A stretch of 64,000 nucleotides of DNA, taken from contig JAUNUY010000003.1 of assembly GCA_030537935.1 (NCBI GenBank), forward strand, positions 62,001 to 126,000, in the 5' to 3' direction. The translations under genes and the position numbers were made by a program. The notes beneath the pieces were generated by a model. That model saw only the letters and a list, made by a program, of their open reading frames with translations. It was not told where the DNA came from and searched no databases. Each line of letters opens with the position of its first letter. The stretch's first letter is position 1. This DNA comes from Eubacteriales bacterium. GTDB lineage: Bacteria; Bacillota; Clostridia; Lachnospirales; Lachnospiraceae. Below are positions 34,511 to 42,900 of the stretch, piece by piece.

Positions 34511-34542
34511 CTCCTTGAAGCTAATCGTTTATTTTCAAGGAG
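34511..34542 (+). promoter_or_regulatory. Hairpin sequestering the ribosome-binding site
   Basis: CTCCTTGAA (34511-34519) pairs perfectly with TTCAAGGAG (34534-34542) around a 14-base loop. The second arm contains the AAGGAG ribosome site, six bases before the ATG at 34548. This would block translation unless opened. TTGAAT-N17-TATGCT about 110-140 bases before the start codon is a possible promoter, leaving a leader of about 100 bases. Confidence 0.6.
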
Positions 34543-34547
34543 GTTAC

Positions 34548-35591
34548 ATGAAACGATTCAAACAACTGTTGGCTCTGACATTGGCGGTAGTTCTTTTCGC
34601 TTCGGGTTGCGGCAACTCGGGCAAGGAATCATCTTCCGACAAGGAGAAGGGGCAAGCCGAAACCGAAGTCGCCAAAGACGACGCGAAGGCACAAGATAAA
34701 CAAGAAAAGATTGAAAAAATCGTCATTGCCGCACCGAAGGCGCCGCCGGTCATGCCCATCTTGCGGATGAAAGAAGCGGGCCTCTTGGGTGATACGGAAA
34801 TCGACCTGCAGGTCTGGGATACGCCGGAAACCCTCATCGGCATGGTACAGAGTGACGCGGCCGCTTTCTATGCCGTTCCGCTCACCGTCGTCTCCAAACT
34901 CTACAATAAAGGGATGGGTATCCAAGTATTGAACACCAATACCTGGGGTGTCGCCTCCCTCGTAACGTCAGACCCGGATCTGACTTCATGGTCACAGTTG
35001 AAGGGCAAAAAGATCTATGTCGCGCTCAAATCTTCACCGGTCGATGTTTTTACCCGGTATTTCCTGAAAGAGGCCGGCGTGGACCCGGATAACGACTGTG
35101 AAATCGTCTACGGTTCCAAGGCCGAAATCGCTCAGCTCATCATCAGCGGGGAAGCGGAATATGCCACCCTCATTGAGCCGCAGGTCACGGCCGCCATGAT
35201 GAAAAATAAAGATTTACGCGTTGCCTTCAGCTTTGAAGATGAATGGCAGAGAATCAAGGGCGACAATTCCCGTATTCCAACGGCCGGCTTTGCCGTCAGC
35301 AAAAGTTTTGCCGAGGAACACCCGCAGTTTACCGCGGACTTTGATGCAAAATATAAGGAAGCCCTGCAGTGGGTCATCGACAACCCGAAGGAAGCCGCCG
35401 CCATGGGTGAGGAATACATCGGTATCAAGGCGCCCGTCCTGGAGAAAGCCATTCCGAAAATGGGCCTGTACCACGTTCCGTCAAGTACGTTGAAACCGAT
35501 ATTGGACGGTTATTATCAGATGCTCTTTGATTTCGACCCGAGTACGATTGGCGGTAAGGTGCCCGATGAAGGTTTCTACTTTACGAAATAA
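34548..35591 (+). CDS. NMT1/SsuA-like substrate-binding lipoprotein
   Basis: 347 residues from MKRFKQLLALTLAVVLF; the lipobox is FASGCGN and a charged linker follows. The mature part has the NMT1/SsuA binding-protein pattern: KIVIAAPKAPPVMPILRMKEAGLLG, VQSDAAAFYAVPLTVVSKLYNKGMG, LKGKKIYVALKSSPVDVFTRYFLKEAG and GEAEYATLIEPQ. Relatives bind sulfonates, nitrate, thiamin precursors or other small molecules. Ligand unknown. It heads a three-gene importer with overlapping genes, and its ribosome site is folded into a hairpin. Confidence 0.85.
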   Translation: MKRFKQLLALTLAVVLFASGCGNSGKESSSDKEKGQAETEVAKDDAKAQDKQEKIEKIVIAAPKAPPVMPILRMKEAGLLGDTEIDLQVWDTPETLIGMVQSDAAAFYAVPLTVVSKLYNKGMGIQVLNTNTWGVASLVTSDPDLTSWSQLKGKKIYVALKSSPVDVFTRYFLKEAGVDPDNDCEIVYGSKAEIAQLIISGEAEYATLIEPQVTAAMMKNKDLRVAFSFEDEWQRIKGDNSRIPTAGFAVSKSFAEEHPQFTADFDAKYKEALQWVIDNPKEAAAMGEEYIGIKAPVLEKAIPKMGLYHVPSSTLKPILDGYYQMLFDFDPSTIGGKVPDEGFYFTK

Positions 35592-36354
35592 GCTCATCGG
35601 TGCAGTTTGCCTGCTTGCTGTATGGTTTATACTGAGCCGCATCTATCCGCCCGTCGCCGTACCGCCCATTCGAACCGTCGCAGCCGAGGTCGTTCGCCTC
35701 TTGGGTTCGGGACGGTATTGGGCGGAAATCGGAAAAACCGTGCTCCGTATGCTTACAGGACTGGGACTGGGTACCGTCATAGCACTCATCGTCAGCATGC
35801 TCTTCCTGCGTTTTCAAACCTTGTCGGATATATTTTATCCCGCGGTTGAATTTTTACAGGTCATCCCGCCCGTTAGCTGGCTCATTCTCGCCATTCTCTG
35901 GTTCGGTTTGAGCGGCGCCCCCGCCATCTTCGTCGTCACGGTGGCGGTGTTTGCCATCATGACCGTTTCACTGGTTACGGCGGGTCGTGCCCTGGATCAG
36001 CGGTTGCTGACGGTGGGCAAGGTCTTTGCACTCTCCGAAAGAAAACGTCGGCGATATATCATATTGCCGGCACTGTCAACGGCCTTCAACACTTCATTCA
36101 CCGTATGCCTCGGCACATCCGTCAAACTGATTGCGATGGCGGAGGTCATGACGGTCAACAGCGGCATCGGCGGCGGTATCGCAACTGCCCGCTTGAACTT
36201 GGAGACGGAAGGCGTTATCGCCTGGACCGTCATTCTAATCTTACTTTATACGATAATAGGAGGCATCATAAAATGGATTATCCGGAAAAATCTGATTCGC
36301 CGCTTTTGGTTTCGGAAGCTCTCACCAAAGCGTACGGAGAACGTGTCATCCTGA
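35566..36354 (+). CDS. SsuC/TauC-type ABC permease
   Basis: 262 residues from MKVSTLRNKLIGAV, ATG at 35566 with AAGGTG upstream, overlapping the binding-protein gene by 26 bases. About six membrane segments. The ATPase-contact EAA loop is seen in the region of AGRALDQRLLTVGKVFALSERKRRRYIILPAL. The ending LIRRFWFRKL is basic. Binding-protein-dependent importer subunit of the nitrate/sulfonate/taurine group. Confidence 0.9.
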   Translation: MKVSTLRNKLIGAVCLLAVWFILSRIYPPVAVPPIRTVAAEVVRLLGSGRYWAEIGKTVLRMLTGLGLGTVIALIVSMLFLRFQTLSDIFYPAVEFLQVIPPVSWLILAILWFGLSGAPAIFVVTVAVFAIMTVSLVTAGRALDQRLLTVGKVFALSERKRRRYIILPALSTAFNTSFTVCLGTSVKLIAMAEVMTVNSGIGGGIATARLNLETEGVIAWTVILILLYTIIGGIIKWIIRKNLIRRFWFRKLSPKRTENVSS

Positions 36355-36992
36355 AGGATGTCGATTTGACAATCGGGCAACAAGAAATCGTCTGCCTGCT
36401 TGGACCGAGCGGTGCCGGAAAGACGACCCTCCTGAACATGCTCATCGGTACGGAAGAAGCGGACACCGGAACGATACATAGGAGCACGGACCGTATCGGC
36501 TATGTTTTCCAAGAGGATCGGCTCCTGCCTTGGTTAACCTTGTTCGAAAACATCCGACTGGTGGATGATACCCGCCCGGATGAACAAATTTACCGCTGTC
36601 TCCGTAATGTCAGTTTGAACGGCTATGAAAATATGAAACCGCGACAAATGAGCGGCGGCATGCGTCAGCGAGGCGCCATCGCACGGGCATTGTTTTACGG
36701 CGGGCATCTTCTGTTCCTCGATGAGCCGTTCAAATCCCTCGACGAAAAACTTCGTTACGACATGCTGCACCTGGTTCGCCGACTGCGTGAACAGGAGAAT
36801 CTGAGCGTTTTATTCGTAACGCATGATATGGACGAGGCGCTCTGTGTCGCAGACCGGGTTCTCATCCTGAGCGGCCAACCTGCCGGCATTTCCGGTACCT
36901 ACGACTTACGCCCCTACCGTCACGACGGTACTATCGACGAAGCGGATGAATTCCGACTGAAACGAACCTTACGAGCCGCATTATATGCATAA
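36273..36992 (+). CDS. SsuB/TauB-type ABC ATPase
   Basis: 239 residues from MDYPEKSDSPLLVSEALTKAYG; AGGAGGC lies upstream. Walker A GPSGAGKTT, Q-loop FQEDRLLPWLT, signature MSGGMRQRGAIARAL, Walker B LLFLDEPF and switch histidine VTHDMDEAL are present. The FQEDRLLPW motif is typical of the SsuB/TauB group. It overlaps the permease gene by 82 bases and completes the importer. Confidence 0.93.
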   Translation: MDYPEKSDSPLLVSEALTKAYGERVILKDVDLTIGQQEIVCLLGPSGAGKTTLLNMLIGTEEADTGTIHRSTDRIGYVFQEDRLLPWLTLFENIRLVDDTRPDEQIYRCLRNVSLNGYENMKPRQMSGGMRQRGAIARALFYGGHLLFLDEPFKSLDEKLRYDMLHLVRRLREQENLSVLFVTHDMDEALCVADRVLILSGQPAGISGTYDLRPYRHDGTIDEADEFRLKRTLRAALYA

Positions 36993-37006
36993 GTATTTCA
37001 GAGAAG

Positions 37007-37030
37007 CCGGGCAATGCATGCCCGGTTTTT
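37007..37030 (+). terminator. Terminator after the SsuABC-like importer
   Basis: CCGGGCA and TGCCCGG around ATGCA, followed by TTTTT. Confidence 0.88.
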
Positions 37031-37126
37031 CTCGTGAAAGCGTCATTGGATGGAACGGGTACCACTGAACCATTTCCCGACCGGCCAAGGCGCCTACACA
37101 TACCCGTCGGCCACCCTATCTTTTTA

Positions 37127-37163
37127 TTGACACGATGAAAGTCCCTGTACTATAATAAGTACA
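37127..37163 (+). promoter_or_regulatory. Promoter and autoregulatory palindrome of the TetR gene
   Basis: TTGACA (37127-37132), 18-base spacer, TATAAT (37151-37156). A perfect palindrome, TGTACT-N6-AGTACA (37146-37163), covers the -10 and the transcription start, as expected for a self-repressing TetR protein. Confidence 0.75.
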
Positions 37164-37182
37164 ATTGAAAGGACGGTGTACT

Positions 37183-37806
37183 ATGACTACGGGAGAACGA
37201 CATACCGTGTTACAAACGGCGACCCGCCTGTTTTGCGACCGGGGCTATCGGAACACGGGAATGGGCGATATATGCGATGCCTGCCGACTGGATATCCGGA
37301 CGTTGCACGGTACCTATCCGAATAAGGCGGCCCTCTTCGCCGCAGTAACTCGCCCCGTCCATGATGTTTTGGGACGGACGGCAAGGGAAGATGCCGGTAG
37401 TATGCAGTGCCGGCAAATCCTCGGTCTTTTACTGGATCCCGCCTGCCTGAGACGATGTCTGGACAAGCGCTTGAAGCTGATTGAAAAACACCGGAATTTA
37501 CTCCGACTGCTTCTCTTTCGTTCGGGCGGTTACCCCGGACCGGATTTCCGTCAAACAGTCATTACCGGTTGGCAGGAGTATATCAGCGGTGCACTCCGTC
37601 TCATGCATGAACAAGAACTCTTATCCGCTTACCGTTTAAGCGCCGCATTCGGTCGTACCGTCGGTGCCCTGTGGGTACAAATCATGGAGGAAATCGTACG
37701 CCACCCCTTGACGACGGATGAACGGGAACGCTATCTGACGGAACTGACCGTCTTTCTCTATAACGGCAACAAGGGCCTGTTCCGCATCCTTGCGGATGCA
37801 AAATAG
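37183..37806 (+). CDS. TetR family transcriptional regulator
   Basis: 207 residues from the ATG at 37183, with GAAAGGACGG upstream. The N-terminal helix-turn-helix shows VLQTATRLFCDRGYRNTGMGDICDACRLDIRTLHGTYPNKAALFAAV, the usual TetR DNA-binding block, though GTYPNK replaces the common YYHFKSK/YRHFPNK. The C-terminal ligand domain is not assignable. A palindrome over its own promoter implies autorepression. No divergent target gene is adjacent; the importer upstream or the adhesin downstream could be targets, but that is a guess. Confidence 0.88.
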   Translation: MTTGERHTVLQTATRLFCDRGYRNTGMGDICDACRLDIRTLHGTYPNKAALFAAVTRPVHDVLGRTAREDAGSMQCRQILGLLLDPACLRRCLDKRLKLIEKHRNLLRLLLFRSGGYPGPDFRQTVITGWQEYISGALRLMHEQELLSAYRLSAAFGRTVGALWVQIMEEIVRHPLTTDERERYLTELTVFLYNGNKGLFRILADAK

Positions 37807-37817
37807 ACCCTTCTCCG

Positions 37818-37846
37818 CGTTCGGCATCATGCCGGACGTTTTATTT
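37818..37846 (+). terminator. Terminator after the TetR gene
   Basis: CGTTCGGC and GCCGGACG pair around ATCAT, followed by TTTTATTTT. Confidence 0.8.
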
Positions 37847-38023
37847 TATCCCGTTTCAAATGGCAGATTCGTTCATAACCGGTCATATTATCCGAGAACG
37901 GGGATGTCTCATCACCTATGCCGTCGCTTACGAATGCCACAACATTGCCGCGAATCGGATAACCCCTCGTATTTGCTGCCGGAATGTAACGAGCCGACCC
38001 TAGCGTGTATTATCAAACCAAAG

Positions 38024-38054
38024 AAAAAGCACCCCGGGGGAGGGGTGCTTTTTT
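38024..38054 (-). terminator. Terminator of the giant adhesin gene
   Basis: AAAAGCACCCC and GGGGTGCTTTT form a strong stem five bases past the adhesin stop, with a T run on the minus strand. Confidence 0.9.
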
Positions 38055-38058
38055 AGGA

Positions 38059-39936
38059 TTATCCGCGACGTTCGCGGCGTCGTCCTCTCAATATTACCAC
38101 TGCGGCACTGAGGCCCAACAGATACAGTTGCCAATCCGGTGACGTACCGGTGTGCGGTAACGGCGCCACGGGCGGTTTACTCAGTTTGATGTGGGAAAGA
38201 TTCGTACTCGTCGTACCGACTTTTCCGGTCACATCATCATCGCCCGACCATATCGTTACTTCCACCGTATTATCCACCTTGCCGGCTTCTACATCCTTCC
38301 GTGTCACTTCATGATACTTATTCGGCTTCATAACGAAGGATTCGCCCGGCAGAATCACTTTCTCCACCGTTTCATCCACACCGATCAGCGTATCTTTGAA
38401 ATGCATCTTATCGATTACCACATTGCCGTTGTTCTTCACCGTGAAACGATAGTAAATGCGATCGCCGATTGCTTCCGGTCTACCGGAGGTACGTACCGTA
38501 CCATCCGCAGCGACTACTTTCTCAATCGCCTTCGTCACTTCAAAGTCATAGACCTTCAACGTATTCGTTACCGTCAGTCCGTCTTCCGCGTAGTCCGCCA
38601 TATAGCCTTCCGGCACCTGCGGTTCTTCCGCAAAATAGGTCCACTCAACACCCTCATTACTATGCTTGGCCAGTCCGGTAAATGTTTCTTCACCGTCTTT
38701 GCCGGCCGTCGTCACAAAGGTTCTTTCGAAGAGCGGGTCGACTAAGTCGCCTGCTTTCCGCTTCAATTGAATGGTTGTCGACGGTTTTTCGCCGCCTTGC
38801 CACACTTTCTTCACGGTCTTGCTCAGAATGTTCGGATTTTCCGGATCGTCCGGTCCCGGAATGATGTTTCTGTTCGTTACGATCATTACACCATCCGATG
38901 CGTCTTTCCGTAGAGTCACCACGCCGTCCGTTTCACCGTAATCCGGTGTATAACCGTGCGTCTCTACCTCTTCTACCGTATATTCGCCATAGAAGAGCCC
39001 CGTCAGCACTTTTTCTTCACCTGCTTTTACGGTAAATGTTTCCGTATAGCCGTAGGGACCGGTCACCTTGAACGTGAATGCCAACGCATTCTCCGGGGCA
39101 TTTCCGCCTGCAGTAATATCACGCAAGTATCCGCCCAATCGTTCAACGATGTCCTCCTCAGCTTTCGCTTCTTCCGGTTCCGCATAGAGTATTTTCTTTA
39201 CGGTCAGGGTTGCCACCTTTTCATCCGGATGATCCGGATTACCGTTTTCAATCACACGGTTTGTAATACCGCCGATGGCAGTTGCATCCGCCGATGCCGT
39301 ATACTCCCCGAATACCCAGTTGTCGTCCGATGCATCCGGTGTTTTTACCGTTTCTCGTACACTGAAGGCATACTTCTTACCGTTGATATCCGTCTCTTCC
39401 AATCCGGTCCACGTTGCCGTCGTCTCCGTCGCTGTAATCTCTTTTGCTTCAACACCCGGTACCGCTTCCGGTTCTCCACCTTCTACCTGACGATAGAGGG
39501 TAAACAGCACCGTTGGTCTCGTAACCGTTTCATCACCCGTCCACTTCTTCTCCGCCGTAAACTCTCCGGCCGTCGGAATCGTGTAGGTGTTCGTCACTGT
39601 CAGCTTATCCTCGCTGTAGGTCGCCGTGTAGTTCGCCGGTGCGGTCGGCTCTTTCGCATAATACGTAAACTCGCGACCGCTCGGATCATGTTTTGCCAGC
39701 CCCTTGAAGGTATGGCTCGTTGTCTCGGCATTCGCCGTAAATTCTCCGCCGTCTACCGTTACCTTTTCATCAATGTCCGTCACGCCGTCCACTGCCAGAC
39801 CTTGACGCCACAGTTCGATGGTCGTATCCGGTTTCGCACCGTTGACCCATACCTTGTTCACCGTCACATCTTTGGTATTCACCGTACCGTCATTGGTGTT
39901 CGTCACTGTCACCGTTGCTTCCGGTGTCGTTTTTTT
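38059..39936 (-). CDS. Giant Cna_B adhesin, C-terminal part in the shifted frame, with LPXTG anchor
   Basis: This frame continues the adhesin after a one-base insertion at 39930-39936. It starts with KKTTPEATVTVTNTN, the exact continuation expected from the other repeats (LQKTAPEATVTVTNKN). It encodes two more Cna_B domains (KVWVNGAKPDTTIELWRQG; AEKKWTGDETVTRPTVLFTLYRQ), a DUF5979-like domain, another Cna_B-like domain (KKVWQGGEKPSTTIQLKR), a DUF11-like domain with VTKAIEKVV and IYYRFTVKNNGNVVIDK, then LPHTG, a hydrophobic segment and RGRRRERRG for sortase anchoring. It has no ribosome site or start of its own. Without frame restoration the upstream product would lack its wall anchor. Confidence 0.88.
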   Translation of the reverse strand, partial: KKTTPEATVTVTNTNDGTVNTKDVTVNKVWVNGAKPDTTIELWRQGLAVDGVTDIDEKVTVDGGEFTANAETTSHTFKGLAKHDPSGREFTYYAKEPTAPANYTATYSEDKLTVTNTYTIPTAGEFTAEKKWTGDETVTRPTVLFTLYRQVEGGEPEAVPGVEAKEITATETTATWTGLEETDINGKKYAFSVRETVKTPDASDDNWVFGEYTASADATAIGGITNRVIENGNPDHPDEKVATLTVKKILYAEPEEAKAEEDIVERLGGYLRDITAGGNAPENALAFTFKVTGPYGYTETFTVKAGEEKVLTGLFYGEYTVEEVETHGYTPDYGETDGVVTLRKDASDGVMIVTNRNIIPGPDDPENPNILSKTVKKVWQGGEKPSTTIQLKRKAGDLVDPLFERTFVTTAGKDGEETFTGLAKHSNEGVEWTYFAEEPQVPEGYMADYAEDGLTVTNTLKVYDFEVTKAIEKVVAADGTVRTSGRPEAIGDRIYYRFTVKNNGNVVIDKMHFKDTLIGVDETVEKVILPGESFVMKPNKYHEVTRKDVEAGKVDNTVEVTIWSGDDDVTGKVGTTSTNLSHIKLSKPPVAPLPHTGTSPDWQLYLLGLSAAVVILRGRRRERRG

Positions 39937-42900
39937 GCAGCTGTACGGTCGCACCCGGTGCATACGTCGGTGTATATCCATGTGCCTGCGTCTCCTCTAC
40001 CGTATATTCACCATAGTAGAGATTCTCCAAAACAACGGTTTCACCTGCCTTGATATCCACGGTCTTCTCGTAGTTATACGGACCCGTTACCTTAAGTGTA
40101 AATACCAGCGGCTCTTTTACTTCACGTCGCATCCGACGTGCGGCACGTGTTGCCGTCGGTTCATTATCCAGAACCTTCTTCAAGGTCAGCTTGGCGACCT
40201 TTTCATCCGGATGCTCCGGATTACCGTTTTCAATCACGCGGTTCGTGATGCCGCCCGTGCCGCCTTCTTCCGGTGCAACATATTCACCGAATACCCAGTT
40301 GTCATCCAGAATATCCGCCGTCTTCACCGTCTCTTTCACGCTGAACGTATACTTCTTGCCGTTGATGTCCGTTTCTTCCAAGCCGGTCCACGTTGCTGTC
40401 GTTTGTGCTGCTGTAATCTCTTTTGCTTCAGCACCCGGTACCGCTTCTTCAGCACCACCTTCTACCTGACGATAGAGGGTAAACAGCACCGTCGGTCTCG
40501 TGACGTTTTCATCACCAACCCACTTCTTCTCCGCTGTAAATTCTCCGGTCATCGGAACTGCATAGGTGTTCGTCACCGTCAGTTTGTCTTCGCTATACGT
40601 TGCCGTATAGTTTGCCGGTACGTCCGGCTCTTTCGCATAATATACAAACGGCCGTCCACTCGGATCATGTTTTGCCAACCCCTTGAAGGTATGGCTCGTT
40701 GTCTCTGCATTCGCCATAAACTGTCCGCCGTCTACCGTTACCTTTTCATCGATGGCCGTCACGCCGTCTACTTCAAGACCTTGACGCCACAGTTCAATGA
40801 TTGTATCCGGCTTCGCACCGTTGACCCAAACCTTGTTCACCGTTACATCAATGATGTTCGGATTTTCAGGGTCGTCTCCGCCCGGTATGATGTTCTTATT
40901 GGTCACCGTCACCGTTGCTTCCGGTGCCGTTTTTTGTAACTGTACAGTCGTACCCGGCGTGTACGTCGGCGTATAACCGTGTGCCTGCGTCTCTTCTACC
41001 GTATATTCACCATAGTAGAGGTTCTCTAAGACAACGGTTTCGCCCGCCTTGATGTCCACGGTCTTCTCGTAATTATACGGACCCGTTACCTTGAGTGTAA
41101 ATACCAGCGGTTGTGCTGCACCACGCAGCATTCGTGTTTTAGCCGTCGGTTCATTCTCCAGGACCTTCATCAAGGTCAGCTTGGCGACCTTTTCATCCGG
41201 ATGCTCCGGATTGCCGTTTTCGATCACGCGGTTCGTGATGCCGCCCGTGCCGCCTTCTTCCGGTGCCATATACTCGCCGAATACCCAGTTGTCATCCAAG
41301 ATATCCGCCGTCTTCACCGTCTCCTTCACGCTGAAGGTGTACTTGTTCCCGTTGATGTCCGTCTCTTCCAGGCCGGTCCACGTCGCCGTTGTTTGTGCTG
41401 CCGTCATCTCTTTTGCTTCGGCACCCGGTACCGCTTCTTCAGCACCACCTTCTACCTGACGATAGAGGGTAAACAGCACCGTCGGTCTCGTGACGTTTTC
41501 ATCACCAACCCACTTCTTCTCCGCCGTAAATTCTCCGGCCGTCGGAACCGCATAGGTGTTCGTCACCGTCAGCTTATCCTCGCTGTAGGTTGCCGTGTAA
41601 TTCGCCGGTACGGTCGGTTCTTTCGCATAATACGTAAACTCACGACCGCTCGAATCATGTTTTGCCAGTCCCTTGAAGGTATGGCTCGTTGTACCCGCAT
41701 TCGCCGTAAACTGTCCGCCGTCTACCAGAACTTTTTCATCAATGGCTGTCACACCATCCGCTTCCAGACCCTGACGCCACAGTTCAATGACCGTATCCGG
41801 TTTTGCACCGTTGACCCAAGTCTTATTCACCGTTATATCAATGATATTGGCTCCATCATTATTTCGATTCGTCACCGTCACATGATTTTTCGGCGTGGTC
41901 TTCGTCAAAGCGACCTTTGCTTCCGGTGTATAATCCGGTGTATAACCATGGGTCTGCGTTTCTTCTACCATGTATTCTCCATAGTAGAGATTCTCTAAAA
42001 TCTTGGTTTCACCGGCTTTAATGTCTATGAGCTCCTCGTAACCGTAAGGTCCGGTTACCTTCACCTGGAATACCAACGGATTCGCCACCGGTTCTCTCAA
42101 TACACCTCGATATGCACCCGGGAGTCGGAAGACCGACGCATCAACGTCACCATCCATTCTTTCCATCAAGCGCATCAACGGTGTCTCTCCGCCTTTGATA
42201 AATGGCTCGTTCAGCAAAACCTTATGGATGGCCAGCTTACCAATTTTTTCGTCCGAATTAATGACTCGGTTTCGAATCGAACCGTTTTCATCCGCCAATG
42301 GGGGGACATACTCGCCAAATACCCAGTTGTCATCCAAGATATCCGCTTCTTTAACGGTCTCTTTCACGCTGAACGTATACTTCTTGCCGTTGATGTCCGT
42401 TTCTTCCAAGCCGGTCCACGTTGCTGTCGTTTGTGCTGCTGTAATCTCTTTTGCTTCAGCACCCGGTACCGCTTCTTCAGCACCACCTTCTACCTGACGA
42501 TAGAGGGTAAACAGCACCGTCGGTCTCGTAACCGTTTCATCACCCGTCCACTTCTTCTCCGCCGTAAACTCTCCGGCCGTCGGAATCGTGTAGGTGTTCG
42601 TCACTGTCAGCTTATCCTCGCTGTAGGTCGCCGTGTAGTTCGCCGGTGCGGTCGGCTCTTTCGCATAATACGTAAACTCGCGACCGCTCGGATCATGTTT
42701 TGCCAACCCCTTGAAGGTATGGCTCGTTGTCTCGGCATTCGCCGTAAACTGTCCGCCGTCTACCGTTACCTTTTCATCGATGGCCGTCACGCCGTCTACT
42801 TCAAGACCTTGACGCCACAGTTCAATGATTGTATCCGGCTTCGCACCGTTGACCCAAACCTTGTTCACCGTTACATCAATGATGTTCGGATTTTCAGGGT

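Noticed and set aside
39930..39936. Programmed -1 frameshift at the A AAA AAC heptamer in the adhesin gene
   Set aside because: The heptamer is in the correct phase (CAA AAA AAC), but a -1 shift does not reach the downstream frame; a +1 shift or loss of one A is needed.
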